Source: Benincasa hispida (Eukaryota; Streptophyta; Magnoliopsida; Cucurbitales; Cucurbitaceae). Taken from it: a DNA stretch of 64,000 nucleotides. Shown piece after piece: positions 1 through 10,741 of this stretch; the first letter of the stretch is position 1, and every line of letters begins with the position of its first letter. The position numbers and the translations under genes were made by a program. The stretch spans positions 63,638,415 to 63,702,414 of the forward strand of contig NC_052359.1 of the NCBI RefSeq assembly GCF_009727055.1, written 5' to 3'. Under the pieces are notes generated by a model. It saw only the letters and a list, made by a program, of their open reading frames with translations. It was not told the DNA's origin and did not search any database.

Positions 1-79
1 AAAAAATTCCAAATCATCAAATTTGGGACCAATTAGGAGTTGACATGTGTCACAGATTGAAGTTGAAGACAAATTCCGA

Positions 80-87
80 TGACGTCA
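80..87. promoter_or_regulatory. TGACGTCA palindrome (CRE/as-1-like bZIP site)
   Basis: A perfect TGACGTCA octamer lies about 215 bp upstream of the TATA box at 302-309. This octamer is the classical binding site of plant TGA-type bZIP factors. It may be a stress-responsive element of the LTR promoter; binding is inference. Confidence 0.4.
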
Positions 88-301
88 TGTGGTTTCATCA
101 TGACCGTTGATTCAGATAAGATTAATTTGACCCAATTTGACCCAATTTGATATTATTACTTGAGTTAAATCCTACTAAGCCCAAAAAAATGGGCTGAATT
201 TGATCCAAATGTCAAATCAAGCCCAAGTCCAACTAATCGGGAATAAAGGTCAGACCCATGGACCAACCAAGCCCAAGTTCACGAGACCCACTAGAGAACT
301 C

Positions 302-309
302 TATAAATA
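302..309 (+). promoter_or_regulatory. TATA box of the LTR promoter
   Basis: TATAAATA in the context 'actctataaataga', a typical plant core promoter, placed where the U3/R boundary of an LTR is expected. Transcription would run rightward from about 330. Confidence 0.5.
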
Positions 310-834
310 GAGGAACTCTCTTAATTTATGGAGGTCAGCAATTCTAGAGGATCTAGAGAGAATTCTCCCAATAATTAGAAGACGCCCAAACTTCGAGCTG
401 ACCACACCTGAAGGCTGAAGTCCTTTGAAATAGAAGCATTTTGGCCACACTTGAAGATTGAAGTCATTTGAAGAACAAACATTCTTCCAAGACTCAAAGC
501 TTAAGAACATCTACACGTTCCACTTCTATACATCAAGCGTACACATTCAACTGAGAGAGAATCAAAGGATCAAGTACTAGAGATCGAACCACATCACATC
601 AAATCAACATCAACATTAACTTAAGTTAAACTCCACGAAATAAGTTTATCCAGAAGCCTCGTGCAAACACTAATACTTCAAGAAGATCAACAAGCCCGAT
701 GTTCGATCATCCATATGTTTAGGATTCTTTTTCAAAATTTTATTTTTTCAATATGCAATGTTGAAAACTATATTCAAGAAAAGGCCTCCGAGCTAAATAT
801 ATGAGAAAAGAGATTTTGCTTGTGATTGATTTTT

Positions 835-1260
835 ATTTTTATTATTTATTTATTTTTGACAGGAAACAAGTGGATACTTTTCATTGATGAAATGAGAAGA
901 GACTAACGCTCAAAAGTACAAGAACCCCATAAGGGGAAACGAGAAAGAAAAACAAGTAATAAAATAAGCGTACTACAAAATTAATTTAAGATGCTAACGT
1001 AAAAGCATTCCAATTAAGACAAATATCCTGAATATTATATCTTGCAAAGTATTTGAAGAGAGAGCATCATGAAGAGGCTTTCAGACGAGAAGAACCAAAA
1101 TGATCAACCCCCAATAAAGGCTTATCATAGAAAACTCTCTGATGTGTTTATACCATAACTCTGATAATAAAGCCCTCACCGAATTAGCCTATAAAACTTT
1201 TCATTTTCATGCCACGGTTGGACCCACCAATAAATAGAACATTCTCCTTAAATGAATTGG
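835..1260 (-). mobile_element. LINE (L1-type) 3' end remnant
   Basis: Read on the minus strand, this region gives a broken frame that resembles the C-terminal tail of plant LINE reverse-transcriptase proteins: a segment like 'SFKENVLFIGG', then 'FYDKP...', then 'NIQDICLNWNAFT' (about 1000-1250). It ends at the left with a run such as 'PYGVLVLLSVSLFSFHQ' at about 850-930 and an A/T-rich tail at 820-850, as expected for a 3' end. At least four in-frame stops are present. The family is inferred from the pattern of conserved aromatic and Asn-Trp residues. It could be another degraded ORF. Confidence 0.4.
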
Positions 1261-1539
1261 AGAAGACCCATTGGATTGAGACAATTTCTTGGTATGTGCT
1301 AATGACTAGATATTAGATTTATTATTATTTCTTTAATAAGATACGAGGGGAACGAACCCCAGTTTATTAATGGAAAGAAAAACAGGCTAAAATTCCATTT
1401 GCCAGGATACTTTATTTGTTACTGGGCCTGAAGTATTGTTAATGTACAAGTTTTGCAACGAGTTACAAATAACTAAAAACGAGTAATTGAAAGAGGAAAA
1501 TCCTGTCAGGAGCCAACAAGAGTAGTCGAAAAGAATTTT

Positions 1540-2573
1540 ATTAACTTACTAAATCACTTATCTGATACACCTTTCAAACCCGACGCATATTTGTGGAGGC
1601 CTACATCTGAGATGACATACATTCAAGAATCTTTGGATAGTACAGTTGCATGACCATCTGATAAAATGATTATTGGTATGTTACTTTCTAAGCTTATTTA
1701 TCTATATTTATTAAAAGATTTTCTATATTTATTTAATATTCACTATTGTTGGTGTATACAAAATCGTACATTGATATAGATTTTATAAATTTATGTAGGT
1801 GAATGACATCGTGCCTTACCCGAGGAAAAGAGAATCAACAATGACAGCTCAGCTACGTATTTTTGAACATTTAGTGAATTTTGAACAATTTGTATTTTGA
1901 GGGCTAACTTATGTTGTTGGTGTGGTCACTAAATACTTTATCTAGCTTGTATCATTTAGACACAACTTTATTCTAGAAAATTATTGAATATTTTATTTTG
2001 TAATGTTAATATATTAAGAATAGAAGTTATTAGTATTTATTATGTTATGAAGTATATTATGTGTGTATATTTTAATTAAAATTGAGTACTTGAGCTAAAA
2101 TTTATCAAAATCTAATTAATTAAAAAATTATTTTTGAAAAAAAGTTACCTATTATAACCATGAGTTAAAGCTATAGAAAGATTTATATAGCAAAAATGAA
2201 ATACTATTAAAAGGTTATTATAATATTTATAATAATTGGAAAGGATTAAATAACATTATTATATTATACAATTACAACTATAAATAATATATTATAGCGT
2301 TGGAAAAAGGCTATTATATGTTAAAGATAGCACATTATTTTAGCTATACAAACATATTATAGTTTTAATAAAAAATGCTATGAAATGTTTCTATAGCATC
2401 GTATGTAAGCTATATCTTCATACTTTATAATAGCATCCATTATCGCTTTAGAAAAACGCTATAAAAAGTCCCAGACTCTTAATAATAGGGGCTGTCAAGA
2501 CTTTCGAAAAAGGCTATAAAAAGTCTATTGTAGTTTTTTTCATTAGCTATCGTATATGTTATTTCTTGTAGTG
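1540..2573 (+). mobile_element. CACTA (En/Spm) transposon right-end remnant
   Basis: The right boundary is the CACTA terminal sequence ATTTCTTGTAGTG (2561-2573), the inverse of CACTACAAGAAAT. About 400 bp of subterminal repeats precede it: short 'gctata...' and 'tatagc' motifs in both orientations at 2165-2555, typical of transposase-binding regions in this superfamily. Further left, about 1590-1680 reads 'PTSEMTYIQESLDSTVA' followed by a TGA where the family usually has Trp-Pro, resembling the conserved WP motif of the second ORF of plant CACTA elements. The left terminus was not found, so the element is truncated or its start is unrecognisable. Confidence 0.6.
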
Positions 2574-3356
2574 GATATAACATGCAAAATTCCAAAAATG
2601 GTATGTTACCTTTTAGACATGGAATTCATCTGTTAAAGTAACAGTGTCCTAAGACATCAAAAAGTTGAGAAAATGAAAAGAATTCCATATGCATCAGTAG
2701 TTGGGAGTCTGATGTACGTTATATTGTGTACACGTCCTGACATATGCTTTGCAGTTGGAATCGTCAGTAGGTTCCAATCTAACCCAGGCCACAGTCATTG
2801 GACAGATGTCAAAAACATTCTCAAGTATCTCAGGAGAACGAGGAACTATACGCTTGTGTATGAGCCTAAGGATTTGATCCTTATAGGTTACACTGATTTT
2901 GATTTTCAGACTAACGTAGATTCCAAGAAATCTACCTCAGGATCAGTTTTCACTCTTAACGGAGGAGCTATAGTGTAGAAAAGCATTAAACAAAATTGTA
3001 TAGCTGACTCCATAATGGAAGCGGAATATATAGCTGCATGCGAAGCAGCTAAAGAAGCAGTGTGGCTGCGCAAGTTCTTGACAGATTTGGAAGTTGTTCC
3101 AAATATGCACCTGCCCCTTACTCTGTATTGTGACAATAGTGGTGCAGTTACTAATTCCAAGGAACCTAGAAGTAAAAAATGTGGAAAACATATAGAAAGA
3201 AAGTACCATCTCATCAGAGAGATTGTACACCAAGGAGATGTGATAGTCACGCAAATAACCTTAGAAGACAACCTTGTTGATCCTTTTACGAAGGCCCTCT
3301 CGGCTAAAGTGTTCGAGGGCCGCCTGGTTGGGCTAGGACTACAAGCAACATAATCT
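2574..3356 (+). pseudogene. Copia RT C-terminus and RNase H fragment
   Basis: This encodes the end of a Ty1/copia polyprotein. It starts just after the CACTA end with 'MQNSKNGMLPFRHGIHL' (the segment downstream of the YVDD region). A one-base loss near 2660 shifts the frame, and one frame then runs from 2673 to the stop at 3354-3356. The RNase H acidic residues are visible: 'YTDFDFQ' (about 2889-2909), 'MEAEY' (3015) and 'YCDNSGAV' (about 3127-3150). A single TAG at 2976-2978 replaces the Trp of the usual 'VVWRSIKQ'. The end 'DPFTKALSAKVFEG' is the normal copia C-terminus. Everything N-terminal is missing. Confidence 0.85.
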
Positions 3357-3469
3357 AGGGAAAGTTGGAGAATGTCAAAGGGTATTTTTTATGCCCTAGT
3401 TTATTGTATTTTTCTCTCTTTCTTCTTCTTTTTTTTTTTTTTTTTTTTAAACATTGTAAACATTACAAT
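3357..3469 (+). other. Copia 3' internal non-coding tail with poly-T
   Basis: This is the untranslated stretch between the RNase H stop and the LTR. It matches, in inverted orientation, 5382-5515: both share 'atgccctagtttattgtattt' in near-identical form. A poly-T run at about 3426-3448 interrupts it. It ends at 'acattacaat', where a minus-strand LTR appears to be inserted. Confidence 0.55.
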
Positions 3470-5381
3470 TGTAAAAGTATAATAGCGTGCAGCAGAGAAA
3501 AATAGAATCAATAAACACTCTAATTATACTTAATTTGAGTTTAAAACATGCTTCAAAGTAACTTTTACAGAAGAGAGTTTGTTGAACACAATACTTTTGA
3601 AGAATCCTCTTCAATACCAGCTGAGTTCCACGTGAAAGAGCTTCAATCATCAAGTAGACCACTACAAATATTTTCTCTATTATTCTCTTGCAAGAATTGT
3701 ATGGTGGAAACACTAAATTGAGCTGGATGTATATAAGATATGAAGATGGTTTGGAGGGTAATTAATTTCTGCAGAGTTCTTCAAGAAAGTCTTGTAAGCA
3801 TGAATCAATTATTCAATTTAGCACTTCAATTTATAGAGCTTTCATCATGCAAATTTAAAGCTTGTATGAAGGCCAACTTCTAATCCATGGAGAAAATGGA
3901 TTTGAGTGAATAAGGTGTTTTACACTATAGTAGAGGTTTCCAACATTTGGAAATCTCTACTTTGAATTTATCAAATTTGGTTTTTGTTTTTGAAAAAGTT
4001 TTCTAAAACTAATTTAAAAAAAAAAAACTATTTTATTTGTATTATTAGTTTTATATAAATATATAAAATTAATTGAATTAATTTTTAAATAAAACTAATT
4101 AATTAAACTCTTTAATTAATTTAGTTAATTTAATATCTAATATTAAATTAATAAAAAACAATTCCATCATAATGAATTTAATATTGTACAATTAATATTT
4201 AAATCATATTTTAAACTTAATCGTTTCTCCAATTTCGTTTAATTTCGATAAAATTAAATATTTCAATTGTATCAAATACAATAAATAGAAACCCTAATTG
4301 AATTTGAACATTTCAAATTCTAAACCCTAATTTTAAATCTTATCAAGATTACTCAATTTACTAGTCCAAATTATGAGCTAATAGAGGGACCTTATGGACA
4401 TACAGATCATGAGCTCACGACTTGTAATTAATTGGTCAAACTCTTTAAACCGAATTGATTACTATTCGTTAACTACCAAGACATTCTACTATAGCTCGAT
4501 ATTTGCACTCTTCTCACTGTAAATATATTTCTGTCCATTTTAACCATAATCGGTAAGTCAATCATCCCCAAGTCGTTCGTATTTACAGCTGGGTCAAAGA
4601 TTACCGTTTTACCCCTGTAAATACATCTTGCTCCTTAAGCTCCCACTGATCCTCCATTGAACAATTGATTTATAGTCCAACTTATAAATAATAACTCTCT
4701 CTTCCATGAGAGGGCGGGGTCCCGTTGTTCAAGACAAGGCATCGACGCTTAAAAGAACAACCCATTTGCTAACCCTAAATCGGGTAGGAGTGAATTTCAT
4801 ATTGCAAAGCCATGTCCCCAACTATCTGTCATGTCTTATCCCCAAAATAGGAAGCTTATTGAGCAGTGTTGTTGGACTACTCTCACCTATGCAGATCAAA
4901 GGATGATCCCGAATAAACATGAGTTCATAGTTAGCTTAGGATTAAGATCGAGTTACCCAAGGTCATTGAGTTTGAGATAGATAGTTTTAACAGTAAATGG
5001 TTGTTATAAAGAAAAGTGACTATTTCGAGGGCTGGTCTTATGAAAACTCATTGCACCTCCACTCACATGTCTCTACATGAATGATTTTTGGATCACATCA
5101 TTTGTATCAGTATACAAAAATGGGCCGCATCGAATAGTGTCACCAGGATGAGGTACCCAATCTCATCTTTATACTTATAGACCATTTTGGCTACATACTA
5201 CAACTTGATCCATTTTTACGTCGCTACATAAAGTTAAAGTATTCATGTAATAACTATGGATTCGTTTATTGGATTTTCATAGAAAAATGCAATATTAATA
5301 GTAATTTATAACAACATTTTTATTGATAAATAGAATATGTTAACAACATTTACGAACTGCGAGTTTAAGACATTCCCAACA
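3470..5381 (-). mobile_element. Copia LTR, minus orientation
   Basis: The right edge is clear: on the minus strand the LTR starts TGTTGGGAATG (ending at 5381 on the plus strand), immediately preceded by the polypurine tract (5382-5395). The left edge is placed at TGTAAAAGTATA (3470) by alignment with the LTR at 59553. The family-specific core, with 'gcactcttctcactgtaaatatatttctg' split over 4508-4535 and 'accccTGTAAATACATC' near 4610, recurs in every LTR of this family in the window. The 5 bp before it are acaat. Inner A/T-rich blocks at 4020-4350 are typical of this LTR. Confidence 0.7.
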
Positions 5382-5515
5382 ATCTCCCACTTGGACTAAC
5401 ACTTCATTGAGATAAACATATAAATATATAATGTTACAATGTTGAGAAAAAAAGAGAGAGAAATACAATAAACTAGGGCATCAAAAATACCTTTTGACAC
5501 CGTTTTCTCCAAAAT
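5382..5515 (-). other. Copia polypurine tract and 3' internal fragment
   Basis: 'atctcccacttgg' abuts the LTR end at 5381. On the minus strand this is the purine-rich AGTGGGAGAT tract used to prime plus-strand DNA. The following 120 bp are the family's 3' untranslated region with 'aaactagggcatc'. Similarity stops at about 5515, so the element is truncated before RNase H. Confidence 0.65.
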
Positions 5516-5780
5516 GAGGGTCTAGGTTGCGAGAGGCACCCGGTGTATCATCAGCGATCTAAATTCGAATTGGCTGACTTGTTCATGAGCGGGAACAACT
5601 GTCGCACAATCACTAAGTGAAGCTTTCGAAAGTGCAATTGTAACACTAAGCGTGAGATATGCTCTTCTCCACAAGATTGGAATCTCAAACTAATGCTCCT
5701 AATCTCTTAAGTCAGACCTTTCTATATCTCTTTTTGTTTTGATTTACCAAATTGGGACTGGAGCTTAGTCCAACTATAGT
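5516..5780. other. No recognisable feature
   Basis: Low-complexity-free DNA lying between the truncated minus copia piece and the SIRE-type env-like ORF. I see no ORF, repeat or RNA gene. Confidence 0.4.
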
Positions 5781-6203
5781 GTGTTTGTTTTTAATCAGAT
5801 AAAGGCCCACATTGGGTCAAAAGCCCTTCAATTACCCATATATTATCCTTGGTTGATTTATGACCTTTTATTATCTCAAAAACCTAACTTGATTAACCCT
5901 ACAAAATCTATTGGTTCTCTTCATGGTCTGTTCACTATTCATCCCAATCTCCTACAAAGTCACCACGTCCCTGACATTGACACCACAACCACGACTCAAC
6001 ATCTTGATGGCCCCACCCAAGATTTAATTGAATCTTCATTTTCCAACCATATTCTACATTTGTTATCTTATGAGTCTTGTGATATTAAAAATATTATGCA
6101 AAAGCATCAGGAACGTAAGTATGGAATTGATGAAGTGTTGTAGGTGATGCAGGTTGTTCTATCCAGGACTGGTAGGGGTTTCTCTTCTCAAAGGCTAGAT
6201 TGA
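5781..6203 (+). pseudogene. Env-like ORF fragment of a SIRE-type copia element
   Basis: The 120-codon frame 5781-6143 contains 'LPIYYPWLIYDLLLSQKPN' and, 20 residues on, 'SHHVPDI'. It resembles the conserved '..FPSLI..LL..QK......HVPDI' segment of plant env-like proteins carried by SIRE/Maximus copia elements, and more loosely the transposon protein domain of Athila elements. A stop at 6141-6143 cuts the frame; degraded sequence continues to about 6203. The normal N-terminal part and any membrane segments are absent. The start Met is simply the first in frame and probably not native. The position just upstream of GGGGGAG tracts and an LTR supports the SIRE assignment. Confidence 0.5.
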
Positions 6204-6510
6204 TTTTTTTTTTTTTTTTTTAAAGCAAAAATGGGGGAGACATTGGAGGGAGCTCTGTTTTTGGTAGCTTGGTTTGTTTTTGGTTTGTGGTTTTGATGGC
6301 TCTGATTTTGGTAGTTTGGTTGATTGTTTTTGTTTGGGTTTTGTTTGGCTAAATGATTTAGTTTGTTTATTTTCTGTTGTAAAGACCTATGCACAATCGG
6401 TTGTTACTATTATTCTTTAGACTTTATTTATGACAACTCTTATAGTTGGTTGTTCCATGACTATTCAACTTAGAAAAAATATCAACCAAAGGGGGAGCTT
6501 ATTAGAGTTT
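6204..6510 (+). other. Polypurine tracts preceding a SIRE-type LTR
   Basis: Two GGGGGAG-containing purine tracts are present, at about 6227-6239 and 6486-6497 (CCAAAGGGGGAG). SIRE-type elements commonly have repeated tracts of this kind upstream of the 3' LTR. The second lies 13 bp before the putative LTR start. A poly-T run at 6206-6221 is also present. Confidence 0.5.
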
Positions 6511-7479
6511 TGTTGGTTGTCTCTATATTTTTTCTAAGACAACTTCTGGTAGTTTTTGCTGTTGTCACAATGAAGTCTGAACATCTGTGTCAGACAATAC
6601 TATTTCCCGCTGAATATTTTTCTTTCCTAATCTGGAAATTATATGTGGAATATTTTTATTTTCAACTCTAAAAAATCTCACAGATGTATATTGCTCGATA
6701 TTTTCCTTATTTATGGCGTAACTTATTTTGCCTGAAGGGAAAATATTTTTCAAAAATTCTTTTCTTAATTGGTCACGGTTTTTAAGAGGAAAATAATGGC
6801 TTTCATTTAGGGTTGCAACATTTGTTCATAGTGAGGGAGTGTCTTTGTTCTTGGTGGCCGAATTTTGTAACATCGTGTTTTGATCTTTGCTCACTGTATT
6901 CGGTTGTGCAATTTCATCAATTGATAAGTTTAAGAACTTGAAGATAACTTCTGTCTTAGAGGGGATCTAAGGCATCGCTGAAGAGAAGAGATTCTCGATC
7001 TTAGGGAGGGAGTCTAAGACTTCATTCTCGAGAAGGATTTCTCCATCTCAGGGAGGACCTAAGATTCGTTAGTAAAAGGAGTTCATTGAATTACAAGGAA
7101 GATAATCAAGTGGAGAGGAGTCCCACTCACTGGCAGAAGTCGAAGTGTTCGACACTAATATTCTCATATGTAGGAGGAACCTAAATAAAATCGAGAGGGA
7201 GTCTCGCATCTAGGGGAGCCTAAGTGACTTGTGAGTTGGGCTCTACGTGAGTCACTGTAGTAGTCGGTATATTACAGATAAGTACTACGTTGTAATTGCT
7301 TAACTCTTTAATATTAGTGGATTATTTTTCCTAGACACACTGCTTCCCAGACTTAGGTAGTTTATTGTCGAATTGGGTTACCACCTTATGTGTGCCTTTA
7401 CTTGTTCTCTTGTTGTTAGTATTTTGTTGTTACACTACTTGTTAATACTTTCTATTTAATATCCGTATTTCGAGTGACA
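6511..7479 (+). mobile_element. Putative SIRE-type copia LTR
   Basis: It starts TGTTGGTTGT 13 bp after the purine tract and a plausible end is 'cgagtgaca' at 7479, giving about 970 bp with TG...CA ends. Inside, 6950-7240 holds degenerate repeats of 'agggagtctaag/gggaggacctaag'. A poly-T tract (about 7487-7513) follows directly. No second LTR or primer-binding site is seen, so the element is a 3' remnant. The 3' boundary is uncertain. Confidence 0.45.
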
Positions 7480-9106
7480 AACCATCTTTTTTTTTTTTTT
7501 TTTTTTTTTTTTTCCAGTTATACGATGATTCATCGAAACTGATGAAAACTTTTTAAAACTCAAATACAAATACCAATTCCAAGATACTAAATATATAATA
7601 GTAAAGTGAGTACAAAAATAGTTAAGGTCAATAGTCAAACTCCTACTTTTTTCCTCCAGGCTAAGTAAACATTATAATATATAATATTATCACCTTCTTT
7701 CAACAGTTGCCTTCTCATTGACTTAGAGGTAAGATTTAACAAATAACATAAAAAAAAGAAAAAAAGAAAAAACTAATTATTCAAAAGTGGAATCCCCTCC
7801 CCAATATCTAAATTATTCATTAAAATATTTTAATAATTCTATTGACTGATTCCTTTCAGACCAATTGAAAGATTTCTTGATATGAATTTTCGAGGAAAAA
7901 AGGATTGATTGTGCCTATGAGATACAAGAAATTGGGTCCTAATTAACTTATTAAATTATATTGTTCTAAATGATTTTAATAATCAATTCAAAATCATAAT
8001 TATTTAATTAATTAAGAAGTTCACAGTTTTCACGGAATCTTTCAAAATAAGCCTACACATTATTTAGGGAGATATTTGATATTTGATTTATGGTTTTAAT
8101 AATTAAGTATTTGTGTAATCTGAAATATGAAAGTCCAAAGTTGGCTTTAGTCACTATATTTACAAAATTGTGAATTGAATAAATTTGTATTTGTGTAAAA
8201 TGTGTTGAATATTATTTTGTCACAAGAATGAATTCTTGATGATCTTCTTTAAAGTAAAAATTAACTAGAAGTTTATGTTTATTATTTTATTTATGAGTAA
8301 TTATATCTTAAATCAATTTAAAGATTTAAAACTAGTATTTTAATTAACAAATCAATTAGTCAAGTTTTGGGTAAAAGCAAGAAACTTACCATTAGTAAAA
8401 GAACATTGAATATTATTTAATTACTTGATTGAGTAAAGAAAAAGCTAAAACATGGCAGAAGTATATTGTTATGTTTGAATCAATATTACACCTAACATAA
8501 TATGATTATCGGGAAAAAAAGGTTCTTCATGTAAATCCTACCAAATAAATAAATATTCTAGTAATATTGTACGATTATTATAATAATTTTAACTATATGA
8601 TCATTATGGAGAAAATTCTTCCTACTAAAATACAAAAATATATATCGTAATAGTTATAACCGTGGATTAAAATATCATTATTGATGTATATATCAATAAC
8701 TCAAATAATTTATGGATATATCGAGAGATATTTCAAGAAAAATCGTAGATATCATGAAAGTTTATAAAAAAAAAAAATTGTGAATCTTTTTTGTGAAAAT
8801 TTAGCACAAACTTATTTAAGTAATAAACTACAATTTTAAACGTATAAATCAATAGTTAGAGTAAAATATGAATAGTAACGATATAATAGATAATTGTGAA
8901 TATTGAAAAATGATTATGGATTAAATATTTAGTGGAAGAATTAAATAAAAATAAAAATAAAGGAAAAGATGATCGCTGTGAATGAGAGAGAGAGAGCAAA
9001 ATATAAATTATATTAAAAAAGCATAGTTTACATTGGAAAAATTAAAATATTATCGTAGTTTTAAAAACAATTTATAAAAATATTGTTCTTTTGAAACTAT
9101 TTACAA
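7480..9106. other. Anonymous AT-rich DNA
   Basis: After the poly-T (7487-7513) there is about 1.6 kb of AT-rich sequence without an ORF above background. Around 8640-8790 are short 'atatcg/gatat' motifs resembling a degenerate dispersed repeat also hinted at 13495-13550. A GA microsatellite 'gagagagagaga' lies near 8983-8996. Confidence 0.4.
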
Positions 9107-9343
9107 AAATATGATTGTTTTTTTTTTTTAATAAATCGAGTGTTGAAAATTCGACCAAACTAGATCGAAGTTTCAACATTCGATCTTTACCTTTTTTTTT
9201 TTTTAATTTTTAATTTTCTATTTTATAAATATGGTTGTTTTTTTATTAATATGTCGAGTGTTGAAAATTCGACTAACCTAGGTCAAATTTTCAACATTCG
9301 ACATTTACCTTTTATTTATTTATTTATTTTTTAATTTTCCATG
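9107..9343. repeat. Direct repeat (2 x ~118 bp), each with an inverted repeat
   Basis: Two adjacent copies with about 118-bp offset. Each begins with a poly-T/A tract and holds an imperfect palindrome: copy 1 at 9136-9183 with arms like TCGAGTGTTGAAAATTCGA, copy 2 at 9254-9302. The arms differ at few positions, and a poly-T-rich spacer ending in 'attttcta/ttttccat' follows each. They lie just left of the plant-mobile-domain/MULE region and could be part of a terminal region; this is inference. Confidence 0.6.
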
Positions 9344-9457
9344 ACTCGATCTTTCCATTTTATAAAAACAATTTCTAAAAATATTTTATTATTTTATTTA
9401 ACTTAACTCTAAAAAGAAAAAATTAAAAAAATAATATCTCATAAAAAAAAGTGTAAA

Positions 9458-10625
9458 TTAAAATATCTCATTTATATAAAAATAATTACAAAAGTCAATG
9501 TGTCTCACAAGGCGGACGTCGTCGATTTCAAGATGGTTGTCATCTCGACTTTGAACTTGAGGTTGCTCTGGTTCTTCTTGATGTTGCTCTGGTACCTCTG
9601 CAGGCGCTTCATAATATAAATATTCATTATGCTCTCCACGACCCCGACCATGTCCATGCACGTATGAAAACGAAGGACCTGCCTTTGAGTATGTCCTGAA
9701 CCAAATGCTGGCATCATCATCATCGGACTAACATAATCAGTTTGACTCTACGTCTGCATCACATGGGCAACTCTTCCACATTATGGGCAACCTCATCAAA
9801 CTCATCCTCTTCCCGAACAGGTCCTCTACGTCTGTCTCTTATACACATCTAGATGTGTATAAGAGACAGGGTATATCGTACATATAATGTATCTCCTTCA
9901 TATAGCTTCGTTGTCACTACATATAGCAAGAACCTGGTTCGAATCATTCGCAACCTCACGGAGTTTACTGTTTTCGATCTCTGTGAATTATAAAACAATT
10001 AGATAATATTTAAAATAAATTTATATTAAAAATAATTAGATAATATTCATTCATTTACCATATGAGCCACAGTTGCTTCTGGACGAGTGACGTAGTGCCT
10101 TGGTGATATTATTATACCAATGAATGTAGTCTTGAGTGACATCCTTGTCAAACTGTTCAATAGAAACATCGACTGCAATAAACTTTGCACGATAGTGCCA
10201 TCGCACTACTAAATGTGAATTTTTTGGGACCAATTTACAATCCTTATTTCGATATTATGCAGTAGGGTTCAGTATTACAAGGCGATGGGATATCCTGCTT
10301 AAAACCGAATGGTCTCATCACCCTGTCAAGAATATGCCACTCACCAATGTGAAAACATACGAGAGGTCGTCCACCATATGTTTTGACCATTCGCACAGAA
10401 ATTGGGCAAAGTATGCATAATAATTTTGTACGGCTCCCAAATAACCTGAAACACAAAATATTATATTGGAGAACATTAAAGAAAAATACAATAAAAATGT
10501 GTATATAATAATCAATTTGGTTAAGTGTTAATGTACCTGATCAGGTTGAAGCAGATCATGTATCTGTTCTGGCTGACTACATGTGTGGCTATCTTAGTCA
10601 TACAAAATTTGTCTCTCCACCTAAA
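9458..10625 (-). pseudogene. Plant mobile domain (PMD/MAIN-like) gene remnant
   Basis: Read on the minus strand, 10625 to about 10540 gives 'RDKFCMTKIATHVVSQNRYM', then after an apparent intron (about 10540-10457) comes 'YGGRPLVCFHIGEWHILDRV' (10374-10315), 'MRPFGFKQDIPSP' and, after stops near 10243, 'LVVRWHYRAKFIAVD' and 'YIHWYNNITK'. This order matches the C-terminal half of the aminotransferase-like plant mobile domain found in MAIN proteins and in 'serine/threonine phosphatase 7 long form homolog' annotations; such domains are often carried by plant transposons. A Glu/Arg/Gly-rich tail ('MHGHGRGRG') lies at 9661-9635. The reading frame is interrupted by stops and by a synthetic adapter at 9832-9869, so continuity across that point cannot be trusted. 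No function beyond domain identity is claimed. Confidence 0.65.
9832..9869. other. Synthetic Tn5 mosaic-end pair (Nextera mate-pair junction adapter)
   Basis: The 38 bp are CTGTCTCTTATACACATCT followed at once by its exact reverse complement. The 19-mer is the engineered Tn5 mosaic end, and the head-to-head pair is the junction adapter of Nextera mate-pair libraries. It is a library artefact left in the assembly, not a plant sequence or insertion. Flanking sequence at 9831 and 9870 may come from DNA ends that were kilobases apart. Confidence 0.96.
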
Positions 10626-10741
10626 TTGATAATTTAGATTCTAAATTAACTAGATCAGTGATATGAAAAAAATTGAATATACAATAAATTATAATAAAAA
10701 AATTTGAATATACAATAAATTGAATATTATAATAAAAAATA

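Larger units (their letters stand above)
1..730 (+). mobile_element. Gypsy-type LTR fragment with promoter region
   Basis: This stretch has the composition of a plant Ty3/gypsy LTR. It carries repeated 'aagcccaag/gcccaa' blocks, then a TATA box at 302-309, then a purine-rich transcribed part with many 'gaag' runs ending near 'aagcccgatgttcgatc' (about 690-710). No primer-binding site or coding region follows it, so it is a solo or truncated LTR. The left end lies at or beyond the window edge. The assignment rests on overall style and the TATA context; the exact family and ends are not determined. Confidence 0.45.

Noticed and set aside
9832..9869. A natural Tn5-like insertion or inverted repeat of a bacterial transposon
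   Set aside because: The sequence is the engineered mosaic end in a bare head-to-head pair with no transposon body, which is the commercial adapter.
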